Source: Nautilus pompilius
Lineage: Eukaryota > Mollusca > Cephalopoda > Nautilida > Nautilidae
Assembly: GCA_018389105.1 (NCBI GenBank)
Contig: JACATO010001026.1
Span: 248,001 to 312,000 of the forward strand
Direction: 5' to 3'
Length of the DNA stretch: 64,000 nt
A program made the position numbers and the translations under genes. The first letter of the stretch is position 1. Each line of letters starts with the position of its first letter. Below the pieces are notes generated by a model. That model did no database searches. It saw nothing but the letters and a program-made list of their open reading frames with translations, and was not told where the DNA came from. Positions 12,701 to 23,617 of the stretch are shown here, one piece after another.

Positions 12701-15700
12701 ACTTCACAGACTTGGGTGTATAGTTTTATGAAAAGGAAGGGACTTTCGATAAGAATACGGACTACCATTGCACAAAAGTTTCCAGATGACCATGAGCAAC
12801 AGCTAATAAATTTCCAGCGTTACATGATTAACACCAGAAAAACACTGAACATTCCACCAGAGAGGAATGCCGTGTCAATGAAAGGAGCATCAACTGTGTC
12901 ATTACGTACAACCAGAAACGAGAACTGTTTTACAGTTATGTTAACTTGCTTAGCAGATGGTATCAAGCTGAAACTGCATATAATTTTCAAAAGGAAAAGT
13001 ATGCCACAAGGGAAATTTTCAAAGGGTGTTGTTATAAGAGTTCAGGAAAGTGGGTGGATGAACAAGGAACTAACATTAGACTGGTTGAACAGAGTGTAGA
13101 CCAGACTACCGGTAACACTAAAGCCGAGTTTGTTACTTCTTGATGCATTCAGGTGGCATCATGATCCTTTGATTAAACAAACCTTGAAGCACAACAAAAC
13201 CCAAGCTTGTGATTATCCCAGGGGAAATTACATCGTTGCTCCAACCATTTGATACTGGTGTCAACTGACCCTAGAAGACCATGTTCAGGGCCCCCTGGAA
13301 TGAGTGGATGGAAGGGGATAATCACAGTTTGATACCTGGAGGTACCATGAGGAAGCCAGATTTGGTGGAGATTGCCCAATGGATTGACACTGTTTGGACC
13401 AACCTAGACCCTGAGATCATCAGGAGTTTTAAGAAATGCGGAATATCAAATGCCCTGGATGGGACAGAGGATGATTCAAACAGTGAAAGTGACTATGACA
13501 CTGGCAAGGAGTATGATCTGGTGATTATGGAAGCTGACAAATATCCTGACTTCAACATTAGTGATGAGGATGAATTCGATGGATTTGACAGAGATGAATG
13601 TTAGAACTTGCCAATGCAGACTGACTGGAAACTTTTAATTAAAAATTTTTGTTTTGTTTTTCAGTGACCTATGACCTGGGCGTGTAATAGACAAATACAA
13701 AGCACAAATTAATTCCAGACTAAAATAAAATTTGCAACTTTTCTGATCTGTATCTGTAAAAGAAACTGTAGTTAATTAAGACAAAAATGTGTAACTGTAT
13801 TGTCCTCTCGCACTTGGAGAATTGTCCCTAATGTGCTGCTATCTTTTACAAATATTTCAATGATAGCCGATCAGAAAAAAATTAATAGTCTATATATTGA
13901 TATTGATTAATGGACAAAAAATTTATATTTTAATAATTTTGATTATAAATTAATACTGAAAGAGTTAAAGTCTAATAAATAATTTTATAGAGATGACTGA
14001 TATTTTTCTTAGAATCTTCATTTTCACTGAAAGAAAGATAAAAACAAATGGTATTGGTCATGTGTGCATACCACACGATGTACAATACATCGTTGAATAT
14101 CAAATAATGCCTAAGTGTGTAAGAACTTCTGGAAAATTTGAGATAGTGGACCTATGGTGTCTACCGGCCACTCACCAGGACATCTGCAGCTTATGACTCA
14201 AAATTTCTTCCACTGATGTATAGTGCGCACCCTGAATTCTAATTTATTTTTGGAAGGAAAAAGTGCACATTATACAGAAGTTTTTATGGTAATTTTTAAT
14301 TTCATATCTTCTATTATAAAACTGATGAATTTGTGTTGAAACTATCTCTTACTCATTTCTGAAATTACCTCTATTTTACTCATTTTACTAAGTTGCATCT
14401 TCAAGTCAATTACATATTCTTAAAGAATTACTATTTATCAAACTAATGTTTTATGTATTTCCTCAAAAGACCCGTGCTGTTTTTTTCTTTAAAAACTATC
14501 TACAAAATATGTTTTACTGTTATCAAATTTACTTATTTATTTATTTTTGTAATCAAAGTAAAATAAACATATTCTCTGCAGTTTTAGAAAGTAAATAAAT
14601 TAACTGTCATTATTTAACTTATGATAAAATAAATAAAAACCAAATCATGCATATACTAAAACCAGTAACAAGCCAAAATATATATTTTGATTAAAGCATG
14701 TTATTCCAGTTATTTAGAAATTAGTACAAGATAACTGTCAGATAAATTTTTAAAAAAGACTGACTTAAAAAAGCAGATTGAACATAATCCATGAAACTTT
14801 AGTGGCAATGATAAAGCATGTATTAAACATGTTTAGAAAAATTATATATAAATCAGTTTAGAATTACAATTAAAAATTTTTAAAATATCATTTTTAGCTA
14901 AACAATTATTATAAATGATTAGTTCCCCTTCCCACAAAATAAAGTATTTTCTTATTTTAAAAAAAAATATTTACCTTAAACGAATTTTAACTTTTACTTA
15001 CAATAACAGAAAGTTATTGATGTACTTATTGAAACTAGACTAAAAGAGTTTGGGCATTTTTCACCAACTTGTTAGGACAAGAAATTTTATTATAACAAAG
15101 GGAAAAAAACATCCAAAAATAGTTTTTAGTTATTCCTACTTTTAAAAAATATGGTGAAAATTGCACAACTAACAATCTACAGTGGTTTCCATAAATTAAA
15201 CAATAAACATGAAAACAAAAACTATTTCCAAAATGATTAAAGTTCTATTCATCAAATATTCTACACAAATTCTTCTTTGAAAAACAACTTTTATCAAAAA
15301 AATTATTTAAATGAAAAATAAATTATATAGGTATAAAGGGAAATAAAGAAAGAACAAATTAGGAAACAAGAGTAAATTTTAATGTAAAGAATGTAAAAGG
15401 ATGAATTAGTAGTAATTAGTAGGGAATGTAGAGCACCATCAGACAATAATATGACTCAGTGTGCTTTGCACAGTGCTCATAACCCCATCAACAAAAGCAA
15501 TGAGCAATAAAGTCCATTGTCTTGTCAGAGACATTTAACAGTTCTTGGGGAGGAGGTTGAAGGGAAGCAACCAATCGTTTTTTAGAGTATTCCAAAAATT
15601 TTCACTAGGATTTAGCATGAATTGGTAAATTACATGTACCTTTTTTTGTGTGAGCACTATCATGCATTAAAATGAAGTTATCTTATACTGCAACTGCATG

Positions 15701-18160
15701 TAATGGTCTGAGAGTGATCCAGAATCTTGTCCTTAACATATTTCAGTCAGAATGTATCCCTGAAATACCTGCAAATCTATATTCCTAGCCAAGAATATTC
15801 TTGCCAAGGCTATCAGACAATCATACTATCAAAATAATCCCTTTCCATGATATTTATGAGCTGGTTGTGTTTCACATTCTCTCCTGATGAGTGTTTTCCA
15901 GTCATGTGGCATTGAAGCAGCATGTTCATGGCACCAGTTTACTGCTCCTGTTTAAGAAAACGGGTGAAGAAGATGCTTGGCATGGACTGTCTTACATAGA
16001 CACCTCTTTTGAGGATAATGAAAACATCATTATGGCTGCAAGGAAAGTGCAGTTCTGCTTCACGAAGCCATGGCCAGTGTAGATACTCACAGCAGTCATC
16101 TACTGGGGTTGTGTAACCTATGGTCAACCCTGAACTAGTTTTCAAACAAATCTCCATACATTTGAAATTTTTCTCTCTATAACCAATAAATTACATTTCT
16201 GTTCATATTCAGCCATTCACGAATCTATAACTATCCAGCCTCTATTCTGTAAATAGCTTCCCACATTAGAATCTTCCAAACAAGCATGGTTACTCATTTG
16301 TACACAACTAAAATTGTTTTGAACATAAATCAGCTTTTTTTTCTCTTCTGATATCTTTGTCAAAGCTAATTTACATGTTTCTTCTGGAACTCCTTTATAT
16401 ATTTCTTTGATAAAAGTTAATTACATAAAGAATTTCTATTAAAAATTTAGTGAATAAGACTTTAATTATTTTGAAAATATTTTTTTCTTTTTGTTGCTTT
16501 ACCTTCGGAAATCAGTGTAGTTTTTAGCAAAACAAGTGAAAAAGTTTCCAATATTTTATTGAAGATTACATTTCTTTCTTCCAAACTTTATCAAAGCAAG
16601 TTTTGAATGCATAATTTTTCTAAAAGTACTTGTAAATAAATCTTCAAAATTAACATAATTAAAAAAATTTTATTTGTAAACAAAACAAAACATAATTATT
16701 TTAAAATATTTAGACTGCACCCATTTTTGTATCAAGTTAAAAAGACCTATATAATTAAAATAATAAACATTTTAAAAAACTAACATTACTTCTGAAATGG
16801 AAAATATCTAAAATAGCAAAAATAAAAATTATTTAAAAAAAAAATTGCTGTGCACGTTTGGCGATATTTTAGTTTGCTATCAGATTTTAAAAAAATATAT
16901 ATATATGTTTTAATTTAATTTCTTTCTTTTGTAATAGCAAAACATTTTTAAAACCAAACTTTCAGAAAGCATCTGAATAAAAAACAATGCAACCATCAAA
17001 CAAAAGAATTCATACTGATAAGTTTTACTAAGTGACAATTAATTCATATCTATGTTCAAATAAATATATACCTGACTTGCATGGAATTACTTTAATCTAT
17101 TTTGGATGTATTTAATGCACAATTTAACTGCTAATTAAAACAGGCAAAGAAAAAATGCAATTTGATTTAGCTAATGAAATTTAATTCACATAATTTAGCA
17201 AGGTAATATCTTTTAATCACCATTATCCAGCCAGTGCTTAAGTATGTATGTAATAGATATTTTATATTAGTAAAGTAAAATCATTTTCATTTAGACTGAA
17301 CATTTTTGATAACAAAATACTTTTAATTTAATAAAGAAGGCAAGATTAAGAAGTTGATTCCATGAAAGTAACAAAGATAATTTTTTTTGTTTATAAATCT
17401 AATTATCACCCATATAAAAATGTAATTATTCAACTATATATCATGCTTATGGTTTTACCTGGCTCAAGATCCAAAATCATGTCCAATGCTTGCCTATAAT
17501 GAGGAACCTGCTCATTCAAACCTGTAAGGTTAAATTTATCTTGAATGTAATCTTCATCTACCTGCAAATAAAAAGTTGTTTATTTCAATCTAATACTTTG
17601 CTACTGTGAAATGCCTTTGCTTTGCAAAAATTTACTAATGGAATATCAAAGGTCTTTTTAAATACTAATCTCTTACATAAAAATAACAATGATCAGAGTG
17701 CAAAAGAGATATTTTTACATATGATAGTAACATGGTAAATCCAGGTTTACTGATTTATAAATAAGTAATACAAATTCAAGATTAGGAATTTTAAAGCAAA
17801 CTAAACTAATAACAGAATTTATTTGCCCTAAATCTGGTCCATTTGATTAACTACTTGGTAAAGTAGCTTTTTGTTAATAAAATGAAAATGGAGTTTTCAT
17901 TTAATACAGTATCATATTTTAATTTGAAAATTTCCACTTAAAAAAACAATACTAATATAAAAATTATACTGGCTAGTAGAGAATTAACATTGTTTCAAAG
18001 TAAATTTTATTGTATGTATGTGATAATAGTTCCACCCAAAAAAGATTTTTGTAAACTACAGAAAACAGCACAAAAGATGTTTACTTACTTCACAAAAAAA
18101 TTCATTTCCTCTTAATCCACAGAACCAAGATATCCATGATACTTCTTCAGAGCTACTCAT
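3626..18160 (-). CDS. CSNK2B: Protein kinase CK2 (casein kinase II) regulatory beta subunit, six coding exons
   Basis: Coding exons, in transcript order, are 18160-18089, 17561-17459, 11522-11407, 7619-7544, 6795-6606 and 3734-3626. Together they make 666 nt, or 221 residues plus stop; all junctions are GT-AG and keep frame. CK2 beta dimerises and holds two catalytic alpha subunits in the CK2 tetramer in nucleus and cytoplasm, setting substrate choice and stability. Visible landmarks are the N-terminal autophosphorylation site (MSSSEEVSW), the acidic loop around residues 55-65 (DLEPDDELEDN), and the zinc-binding cysteines at residues 109, 114, 137 and 140, the same numbers as in vertebrates. 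The conserved [19 protein letters not shown] segment is intact. The family is usually about 215 residues; here the C-terminal tail is slightly longer and ends GIGHSNSKR. The start is chosen by family alignment. No stop or frameshift is seen, so this is a functional gene, not a retrocopy. Confidence 0.97.
4315..5515 (-). pseudogene. Pogo/Tigger-type transposase relic in a CSNK2B intron
   Basis: Read on the minus strand, the N-terminal end shows [20 protein letters not shown], the CENP-B/pogo helix-turn-helix. The DDE part follows: [17 protein letters not shown] (first motif, with MDK in place of the usual MDE), [28 protein letters not shown] (second aspartate), and [13 protein letters not shown], where the third aspartate is replaced by Asn. 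The tail is acidic ([10 protein letters not shown], then DTEDEFNGF), as in the relative at 11.9-14.3 kb. Several frameshifts and stops break it. Terminal repeats could not be found, so the borders are approximate. Autonomous pogo transposases cut and paste DNA at TA; this copy cannot. Confidence 0.8.
5516..6605. other. Rest of CSNK2B intron 6, no gene seen
   Basis: Between the pogo relic and the exon at 6606 there is no recognisable protein or RNA. The 5640-6010 part is less AT-rich and has overlapping open frames on both strands without family resemblance; it may belong to the same old element. Confidence 0.4.
6606..6795 (-). other. CSNK2B: CSNK2B coding exon (residues 123-186), second zinc-ligand pair
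   Basis: This is the largest coding exon, 190 nt. It encodes [20 protein letters not shown] and continues to NQFVPR. Cys137 and Cys140 complete the zinc site. The [18 protein letters not shown] block is unchanged from other animals. The frame stays open a few residues into the intron, but the donor (CCAAG then GTCAGT) and the matching next exon show where it ends. Confidence 0.97.
7544..7619 (-). other. CSNK2B: CSNK2B coding exon (residues 98-123), first zinc-ligand pair
   Basis: The exon is 76 nt and encodes [20 protein letters not shown] followed by PMLPIG. Cys109 and Cys114 are the first half of the zinc site that forms the beta-beta dimer interface. Position 101 is Trp, where human has Tyr. 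The donor is CCTATAG followed by GTACTGG, weaker than the other donors in this gene. Confidence 0.94.
7620..11406. other. CSNK2B intron 4, no further features
   Basis: AT-rich intron with many homopolymer A runs. No transposase fragment, repeat pair or RNA gene was recognised. Confidence 0.6.
11407..11522 (-). other. CSNK2B: CSNK2B coding exon (residues 59-97)
   Basis: The exon is 116 nt. It begins with the acidic run [10 protein letters not shown] and continues through [19 protein letters not shown] to NRGIAQM. The acceptor is TTTTTATTCAG and the donor is ATG followed by GTAAGT. The preceding intron of about 5.9 kb carries a pogo element and a Tc1 relic. Confidence 0.95.
11877..14289 (+). 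mobile_element. Pogo/Tigger DNA transposon with TIRs and TA target duplication
   Basis: The ends are imperfect inverted repeats: left CCGTAAAGATTCATGTATAG, right (reverse complement) CCATAAAAACTTCTGTATAA, both running on into TGCAC. TA flanks each end (11875-11876 and 14290-14291), the duplication expected of the Tc1/mariner superfamily. The 2413-bp body carries a broken pogo-type transposase on the plus strand. The element lies in CSNK2B intron 3, in the direction opposite to the gene. Confidence 0.85.
12385..13604 (+). pseudogene. Broken pogo/Tigger transposase
   Basis: In order along the plus strand: [20 protein letters not shown] (start of the CENP-B-type DNA-binding domain), [20 protein letters not shown] (second helix-turn-helix), then the DDE core. 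The usual NMDE stretch carrying the first catalytic aspartate is absent: the sequence passes from LNIP straight to [11 protein letters not shown]. The second aspartate is in [11 protein letters not shown] and the third in [10 protein letters not shown]. The C-terminal part is [18 protein letters not shown] with an acidic tail. At least one frameshift separates 12578-13099 from 13281-13604, and stops lie upstream. With one aspartate missing, it is catalytically dead. Confidence 0.87.
14292..15419. other. CSNK2B intron 3, no feature
   Basis: AT-rich intronic sequence. Nothing recognisable on either strand. Confidence 0.6.
15420..16160 (-). pseudogene. Tc1-type (DD34E) transposase relic in CSNK2B intron 3
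   Basis: On the minus strand, frame-shifted pieces follow the Tc1 order. [17 protein letters not shown] corresponds to the stretch leading to the first catalytic motif. IMERDYFDS follows, then [16 protein letters not shown] (the usual DLHVFQGT segment), FILMHDSA or its frame-shifted equivalent (second catalytic Asp), and [11 protein letters not shown] (the NPIEHVWD-type strand with the Glu position). The tail reads on through [10 protein letters not shown] to VQSTLSHI. Many frameshifts and stops are present and no inverted repeats were identified, so limits are approximate. Confidence 0.6.
16161..17458. other. CSNK2B intron 3, no feature
   Basis: AT-rich sequence with a short (AT)n near 16896-16906. 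No gene or element recognised. Confidence 0.6.
17459..17561 (-). other. CSNK2B: CSNK2B coding exon (residues 25-58)
   Basis: The exon is 103 nt and encodes [19 protein letters not shown] and then the [12 protein letters not shown] segment, which opens the acidic loop. The acceptor is TTTGCAG and the donor is CCAG followed by GTAAAA. It carries the destruction-box-like RxxLxxxxx pattern noted in CK2 beta of other animals. Confidence 0.95.
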
Positions 18161-18170
18161 TTTTGTTTTA
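18089..18170 (-). other. CSNK2B: CSNK2B exon with start codon (residues 1-24)
   Basis: The ATG lies at 18160-18158. The donor GTAAGTAA follows directly after GTGAA at 18089. Upstream of the ATG, only 10 nt (TAAAACAAAA) separate it from an acceptor-like TTTAACTTCAG ending at 18171, so at least one non-coding exon must lie further up, as in mammalian CSNK2B. The encoded residues are the autophosphorylation site and the start of the first helix. Confidence 0.93.
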
Positions 18171-18982
18171 CTGAAGTTAAATAAGTTACATCATAAATAA
18201 TTTATCAAACAATTTTGTAATATTATTCAGATAACAAAACAAAATAAAAATGAAGCATAATAATAATAATAATAATATTAAATACAAAATTAAAAAGATC
18301 ATGCAATTATAAATTACATCAAAGATTTTACTTGCTAAAACTATGATGATCATACAGTCCACCTATAATTTTGAGTTAATAAAATTAATCTGATTTAGAA
18401 TATTAAAAATAGTTTCTAAAGGTTTTAATTGCTATTTACATGACTACTTTTAATTCAAACATTTCAAGAAATGGTAATTGATGTATATGCTCATTTTCTG
18501 AACTACATTTGTATCATTAGATTTTTATGAACCAGAACAAACTATTGTTGTCATTTCCATGATATGCATATCTAACATAGTTTTCAAGGAATATTCAAGA
18601 CAGTGATGTCAGTTCCTGATTTATACAGCAAAATTTCAAAGTTAATTCATTTGTTGTATTTTTTAAAATATATAATTTTCTAATTTAAAAGCTATTTTAT
18701 CAATTTTATTAACAAAATAGAAATTTCAGTAAATTTCAAATTCTCCCAAGTTACTATTTTCAGATAAGAGTATAAACTTTTGGAAAAAAAATTTAATTGA
18801 GTAAATAGTCATAATAAATTCATGCATCCATTAAGAGGTATTTATTATCATAATAGTTATAAGAAAAATACAGAAAATTGTTCTAAAAAGTTCTTCAGAT
18901 AGAGAAAGAATGGCAAAATTAAAAATTTTTTAAATGTTCCAAAAAAGAAAATTTAAATATTACAAACATTTTAACATTTTAT

Positions 18983-20729
18983 GTCACACCCAATCTGTGA
19001 AATGTCCCAATTCATGAAATAGGCAAAAGTGAAGTTAACTTCTGCTATATATTAAAAGTTAAAATTTAATTCATGTAAACAATTTTTGTGGTTTACATGG
19101 AGATGGATAATTTTGATAACATTTATTATTTGAAGGTATTATATATTCTCTGAGTCCCTGTAGAGTTCTGCTTATAAACACAGTGATATTGATGTCCTCA
19201 ATTAGGACAAAATGAGCAAGTCTTCCAAGAAGATTACCTCAATCTGAAAACTTATTCATTAAACTCCTGTGTTGATTAAATAGTCAAGAAAAATGCCAAA
19301 TATATGGTAACCAGAAATTTGCTGAATGTTATCCAGATGCTGCATGTAGGGAGGAGACTCAAGAAGACCCACAATTCATCTAGGAGTACATCTCTTGGTG
19401 TAAAAACTGTGCTGAGAAGTAATCCAGGAAAAAAAACACAGCATCTGTAGTCATCAGATCTATTACAGTACTGTAAAGGATCTCATCAGCATGAGCAAGT
19501 AAACATACAGACCATAAAAGATGTCAATTACACATTTCAATCCAAGACAACAAAAGTGCCTCTTGTATTCCTACTGAATTTACTGGATTTCAGTGCACAA
19601 CATATTGTAGTGAAACTGAATGTGAATTCACAGATAAGTTTACTAAAAACTGGTCTCTGGCCAGAGTTGTGTTGATTCCTGTAAATGGATACCTTATCCT
19701 CAAATCCAGGGATAAGCAGAATGAAGAAATGGCAACTCAAAATTCAAGTTTATGATCTAGATAAGACAACAATAATGATAGGTGAAGCAATGCTGTTTGC
19801 TTTGTTCAGTGATCCATGAACATGTCATACTATCAAGATAGTCATACAAAGCTTGAACTAGTAGCACACCTAACTTTGGCTGACTTCCACAATACCAGCT
19901 GAATTCATCACCCATCTTAGTACAGATGTTAAGGAGTTCTAGAGGACATACTGATAAAGGCTCTTTCTATCCTACCCAGTACATCTGCTCCTAACAGAGA
20001 TACTACCAGTTTGACTGAAGCAATAGTGCACAAATGTTATTTGAGCAGTGCTAGCAGTCAAAGTTTGGCTACATGATTGTTGTGAGTGGAGTCATCAAAA
20101 AAAAAAAAATGGAATCTGTTGTAATTCAATTTTCAGACCACTAGAAAGAGCATGGCAACTGGAAGCTATTATGTGGACAAAGTATGTGAAAACAGGGTTT
20201 AAATAAGGTGTTCCTGTAAGATTACCTGCTCCTGTCTGAAGTTGGTTAAGATATAACAGTATATGCCAGGAAATGCAAATGTAGATAGTGCTCAATTGAT
20301 AAACTAATGGATTGTGTAATGGAGAGTAACAATCAATACATAATATGATTTACTAATATGAACTACATCAGTTCTTAAAAAATCTAATTACATGGTACTA
20401 CTTTTTTAGTTCTGCAGTATTGATAAGGTAATTGAATTGTTGTTGTACAATACATAAGTTTAAATGGACAGCCAAAATTAGGCCATAATTTATCTATTCC
20501 ATGAGATGTAAAGATACCTTATCCAATTCATAAAATAAATATTAATAATGTGTGTGCACGTGCATAACACCTAAATAGTACATGAATGTCAGTAAACATT
20601 TCCTGCATGACACCTGCCTATTTCATGAAATAGGTAATATTATTTTTCATCTCATGTATGAGGAAAGTCAATTACCTACATCAAGAACTTTAAGGTGGAA
20701 ATTGGGTAGTTACACAGATTGGGAGTAAC
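18983..20729. mobile_element. Unclassified DNA-transposon-like element with terminal inverted repeats
   Basis: Left end GTCACACCCAATCTGTG, then AAATGTCCCAATT. Right end, reverse complemented, GTTACTCCCAATCTGTG, then TAACTACCCAATT. The two match at most of about 30 positions, too long for chance at this spacing. Flanking bases are ATTTTAT on the left and CTTTATG on the right, so a short target duplication is possible but not clean. The body is less AT-rich than its surroundings and contains the perfect palindrome CCTATTTCATGAAATAGG near the right end; the left end has TTCATGAAATAGG. A plus-strand reading of 19490-19640 gives KVPLVFLLNLLDFSAQHIVV, which looks protein-like but belongs to no family I recognise. 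It lies in the probable first intron of CSNK2B. Confidence 0.6.
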
Positions 20730-20883
20730 CTTTATGTAATTCCTGTATACATCTTAATGTTGTTTTTTTCATATTACCTTAATATTTAGAATTATCATCA
20801 GTTCAGTAAAATGATTTTCTGGTATAATTCAGGGTTTTTTATTCTTTGTTGAACATCATAATAAAGTGGGTAATGCATTATCA

Positions 20884-20903
20884 ACACACACACACACACA
20901 CAC
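20884..20903. repeat. (CA)n microsatellite
   Basis: Ten CA units shortly downstream of the unclassified TIR element. Confidence 0.9.
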
Positions 20904-21719
20904 TCACTAAACATGCTCAGTGCCAACCAACACTATAATAAAAAATTTTAATAAATTTTTTTTTTTGGTAAAGCACTGAAACCAACAAAATAATTTTTAA
21001 TACTTTATTTGCATTTATGAAAATGATTTTATACACCCATAAAAGGCATTAAATAGAAAAAAAATATTAATTTTAAACACTCAACACTTATTTTTCAAAA
21101 TTATTTCTGTAACTTGAAAACCAGAAATTATACATGAGCTTTAATAATACACATACACAACTGATGGTGTACTTTGCTTCACCTAGTCTACAAAATGATT
21201 ACATTATATTGTCACATATAGAATCTACTTATACTACTTGAAAGTAGTTAAATGCTATTGTATAATTCAATGAAATGTAACTTTCACACAAGCAACTGCA
21301 TGTACATCACCACCAAATTACCCAAATCCTTCATTTGCTTTTGTCTCTCTGCATCATTTTATTAAGAAATACCAAAAAATATTTCAGATTTTTAATTATT
21401 AAGAAAATTTTAATTTCGTAGTAGTTATTCTAATGATATATTAACTAATCTTTGACAAATGATATTTCCTGATCAGATTACACTTAAGCTTTTATTAAAT
21501 TCTTTTTATAAGAGTAGGCTAAAAAAATCACTTTGTGCAATAAAAACTGATGGTCTCTGAAAATAGCTTGATGAAATCTAGTAGTATAAAATTTCTGAAA
21601 ACCATACAGCATTTCACAAAAAAGTAATTTTACTTTTAATTTCAAGATAATGTATTGAAAACTCTTTATAAAAATATTTTTTAACAGATTCAAAACTTGT
21701 AATAGTTACAAGTACAATA

Positions 21720-23035
21720 TACAGAGTGCAGCAGAAAAAATGTCATTTTTGTAGTTTTCTACTGTATAAATTTCTACTTTTTTTTTAGTTTTATATTATA
21801 TAATTTTGTATGTATTTTATAATGTATTGTTTCTTTCTCTTTATTTCAGGAATTTTGAATAAATATGGCAATGTGATTAACGAAAGAACAAAGGGTGAAA
21901 GCAGTTCAACTTTATTACCAAAATAATAACAATGGAGCTAAAGCCGCTCATTTGTTATCAGCAGAATTTAACATTCGGCAAGTGCAGAGCCGAAATATCA
22001 CAAGCTTAATTAGAAAATTTGTAAGAATAGGAAGTTTAAGTGATCCCCAAGATCAGGAAGACCAGTTTCAGCAACAAGTTTAGAAAAATCCGATGAAATA
22101 AGAATCAAATTGTTAAGCAATCCTCAAAAATCCAGACATCTTTCTTCAGAGTTGAGTATTAGTGATAGAAGTGTTTGTAGACTCTGAAAGAAGCTTAAGA
22201 TGAGACCTTATATCCCTCGCTTGTTACAAAGCTTGCATGATGGAGATGCAGATAGATGATTAGAATTTTGCGAAATTTTCCTAAATAAAGTCAATGAAAT
22301 GAGACCCTTCTTGATAAGATATAGTGGTCAGATGAAGCAACCTTCAAATTGAACAGGCATATCAATCGCTGTAATTGTGTGTACTGGAGCGATGTTAACC
22401 CACATGTTATCTTGGAAAAAGATATTAACCTACCAGGAGTGACAGTCTTGGCCGCCATTTCTTCCATGGGAATAATAGGGCCGATATTCTTTGATGGTAC
22501 TGTTAATCAAGATAATTATTTACATATGCTGCAAACTGAATTCTGGCCGAGAGTTGGAAATCAGAATGATATTTACTTTCAATAGGATGGCGTGTCGCCA
22601 CACTATGGGTTATGTGTTCGGGAATGGTTAAATCTTAATTTTGAGTGGAGGTGGATAGGATGACATGGAGCAATTGAGTGGCCATCACGATCACCAGATC
22701 TAACACTTCCTGACCTTTTCTTGTGGTGTGTACTGAAAGATCTTGTTTACAGGCTCAAACCAAAAACAATTCCTGAATTAAAAAAAAAAATTTCTGATAA
22801 ATCTTCTGAAATTAACATATAAATGTGTCAAATGGTTTGTAGAAGTGTTGCTGTTAGGGTTCAGCATTGTATTGAATATGAAGGAGAGCATTTTGAACAT
22901 GTTAATTAGTTTGTTACTCATAACAAATTGTTGTTTTGATGAGACAATACTTATAAATTTTCTTAAACTACTGTAATTCATTTTTGTTCAATAAAAGTTA
23001 ATAAAAAAAAAAAAGAGCGTTACTTTTGCTGCATA
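21720..23035 (+). mobile_element. Tc1/mariner-superfamily transposon with decayed TIRs
   Basis: TGCAGCAGAAAAAATG at the left end (from 21727) and the reverse complement TGCAGCAAAAGTAACG at the right end (to 23033) are decayed inverted repeats. TA dinucleotides lie beside both ends. They enclose the broken transposase at 21864-22925. A poly-A stretch just inside the right end follows the transposase. Confidence 0.7.
21864..22925 (+). pseudogene. Broken mariner-like transposase
   Basis: The probable start is the ATG at 21864; a TGA comes three codons later. The N-terminal domain reads LTKEQRVKAVQLYYQNNNNG and continues with AKAAHLLSAEFNIRQVQSRN, a helix-turn-helix. The catalytic part is open at 22349-22585: WSDVNPHVI marks a position near the first motif, GVTVLAAISSMGIIGPIFFD is the central strand, then LHMLQTEFWPRV. 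After a stop come QDGVSPHYGLCVREWL (second Asp) and AIEWPSRSPDLTLPDLFLWC (third catalytic residue region), then LKDLVYRLKP. At least five stops or frameshifts break the frame. The PPHY..VREWL and IEWP.RSPDLTP signatures place it among mariner-like elements with an Asp as third residue. Confidence 0.8.
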
Positions 23036-23617
23036 TAATTTTCCTTCTTGAATTTACAGATAAAATACCAATTGTTTAATTTTAACAAAGATAATCTCTA
23101 AGCTTTTACAGTATTACTATTTCAAAAAGACTTGAAAAACTATATAATATTAATAATTTGATAGCCTCACATAAATTTGATAGCCTCACTTAAACTTAAG
23201 TAGCCAACAAATAACAATGGACTTAAACCAATTTTTTTTTTTTTTTGTGATTTCAGGAAATGACAGAGTTGTCCTGGAAACTGTTTTGTTAACTGCTAGA
23301 TGATAAGTACTAGTGGCAAGATTTAAAACATTAATTGTTTTTCACCCATTTACCCAGAGAAAAAAAAATTAATTGTTAACAGATGTGATGTTTAATTTAA
23401 GAATGGCAAAACAATGCACTCTCTGGTGAGGAACAAAGACACAACAAAACAATGTTTATAACAAAAATTTATAAAAACAAAATTGATTAAATGAGTGAAC
23501 TTGTCACTATACTACTAATTAGCAAAGCTTGCTTTAAGCCCAGCAGTAAATGATTCAAAGGTAAACCCAGCAATGAATGGAAATTCAAGACTACAAGATA
23601 AAAATGCACTGTAAATA

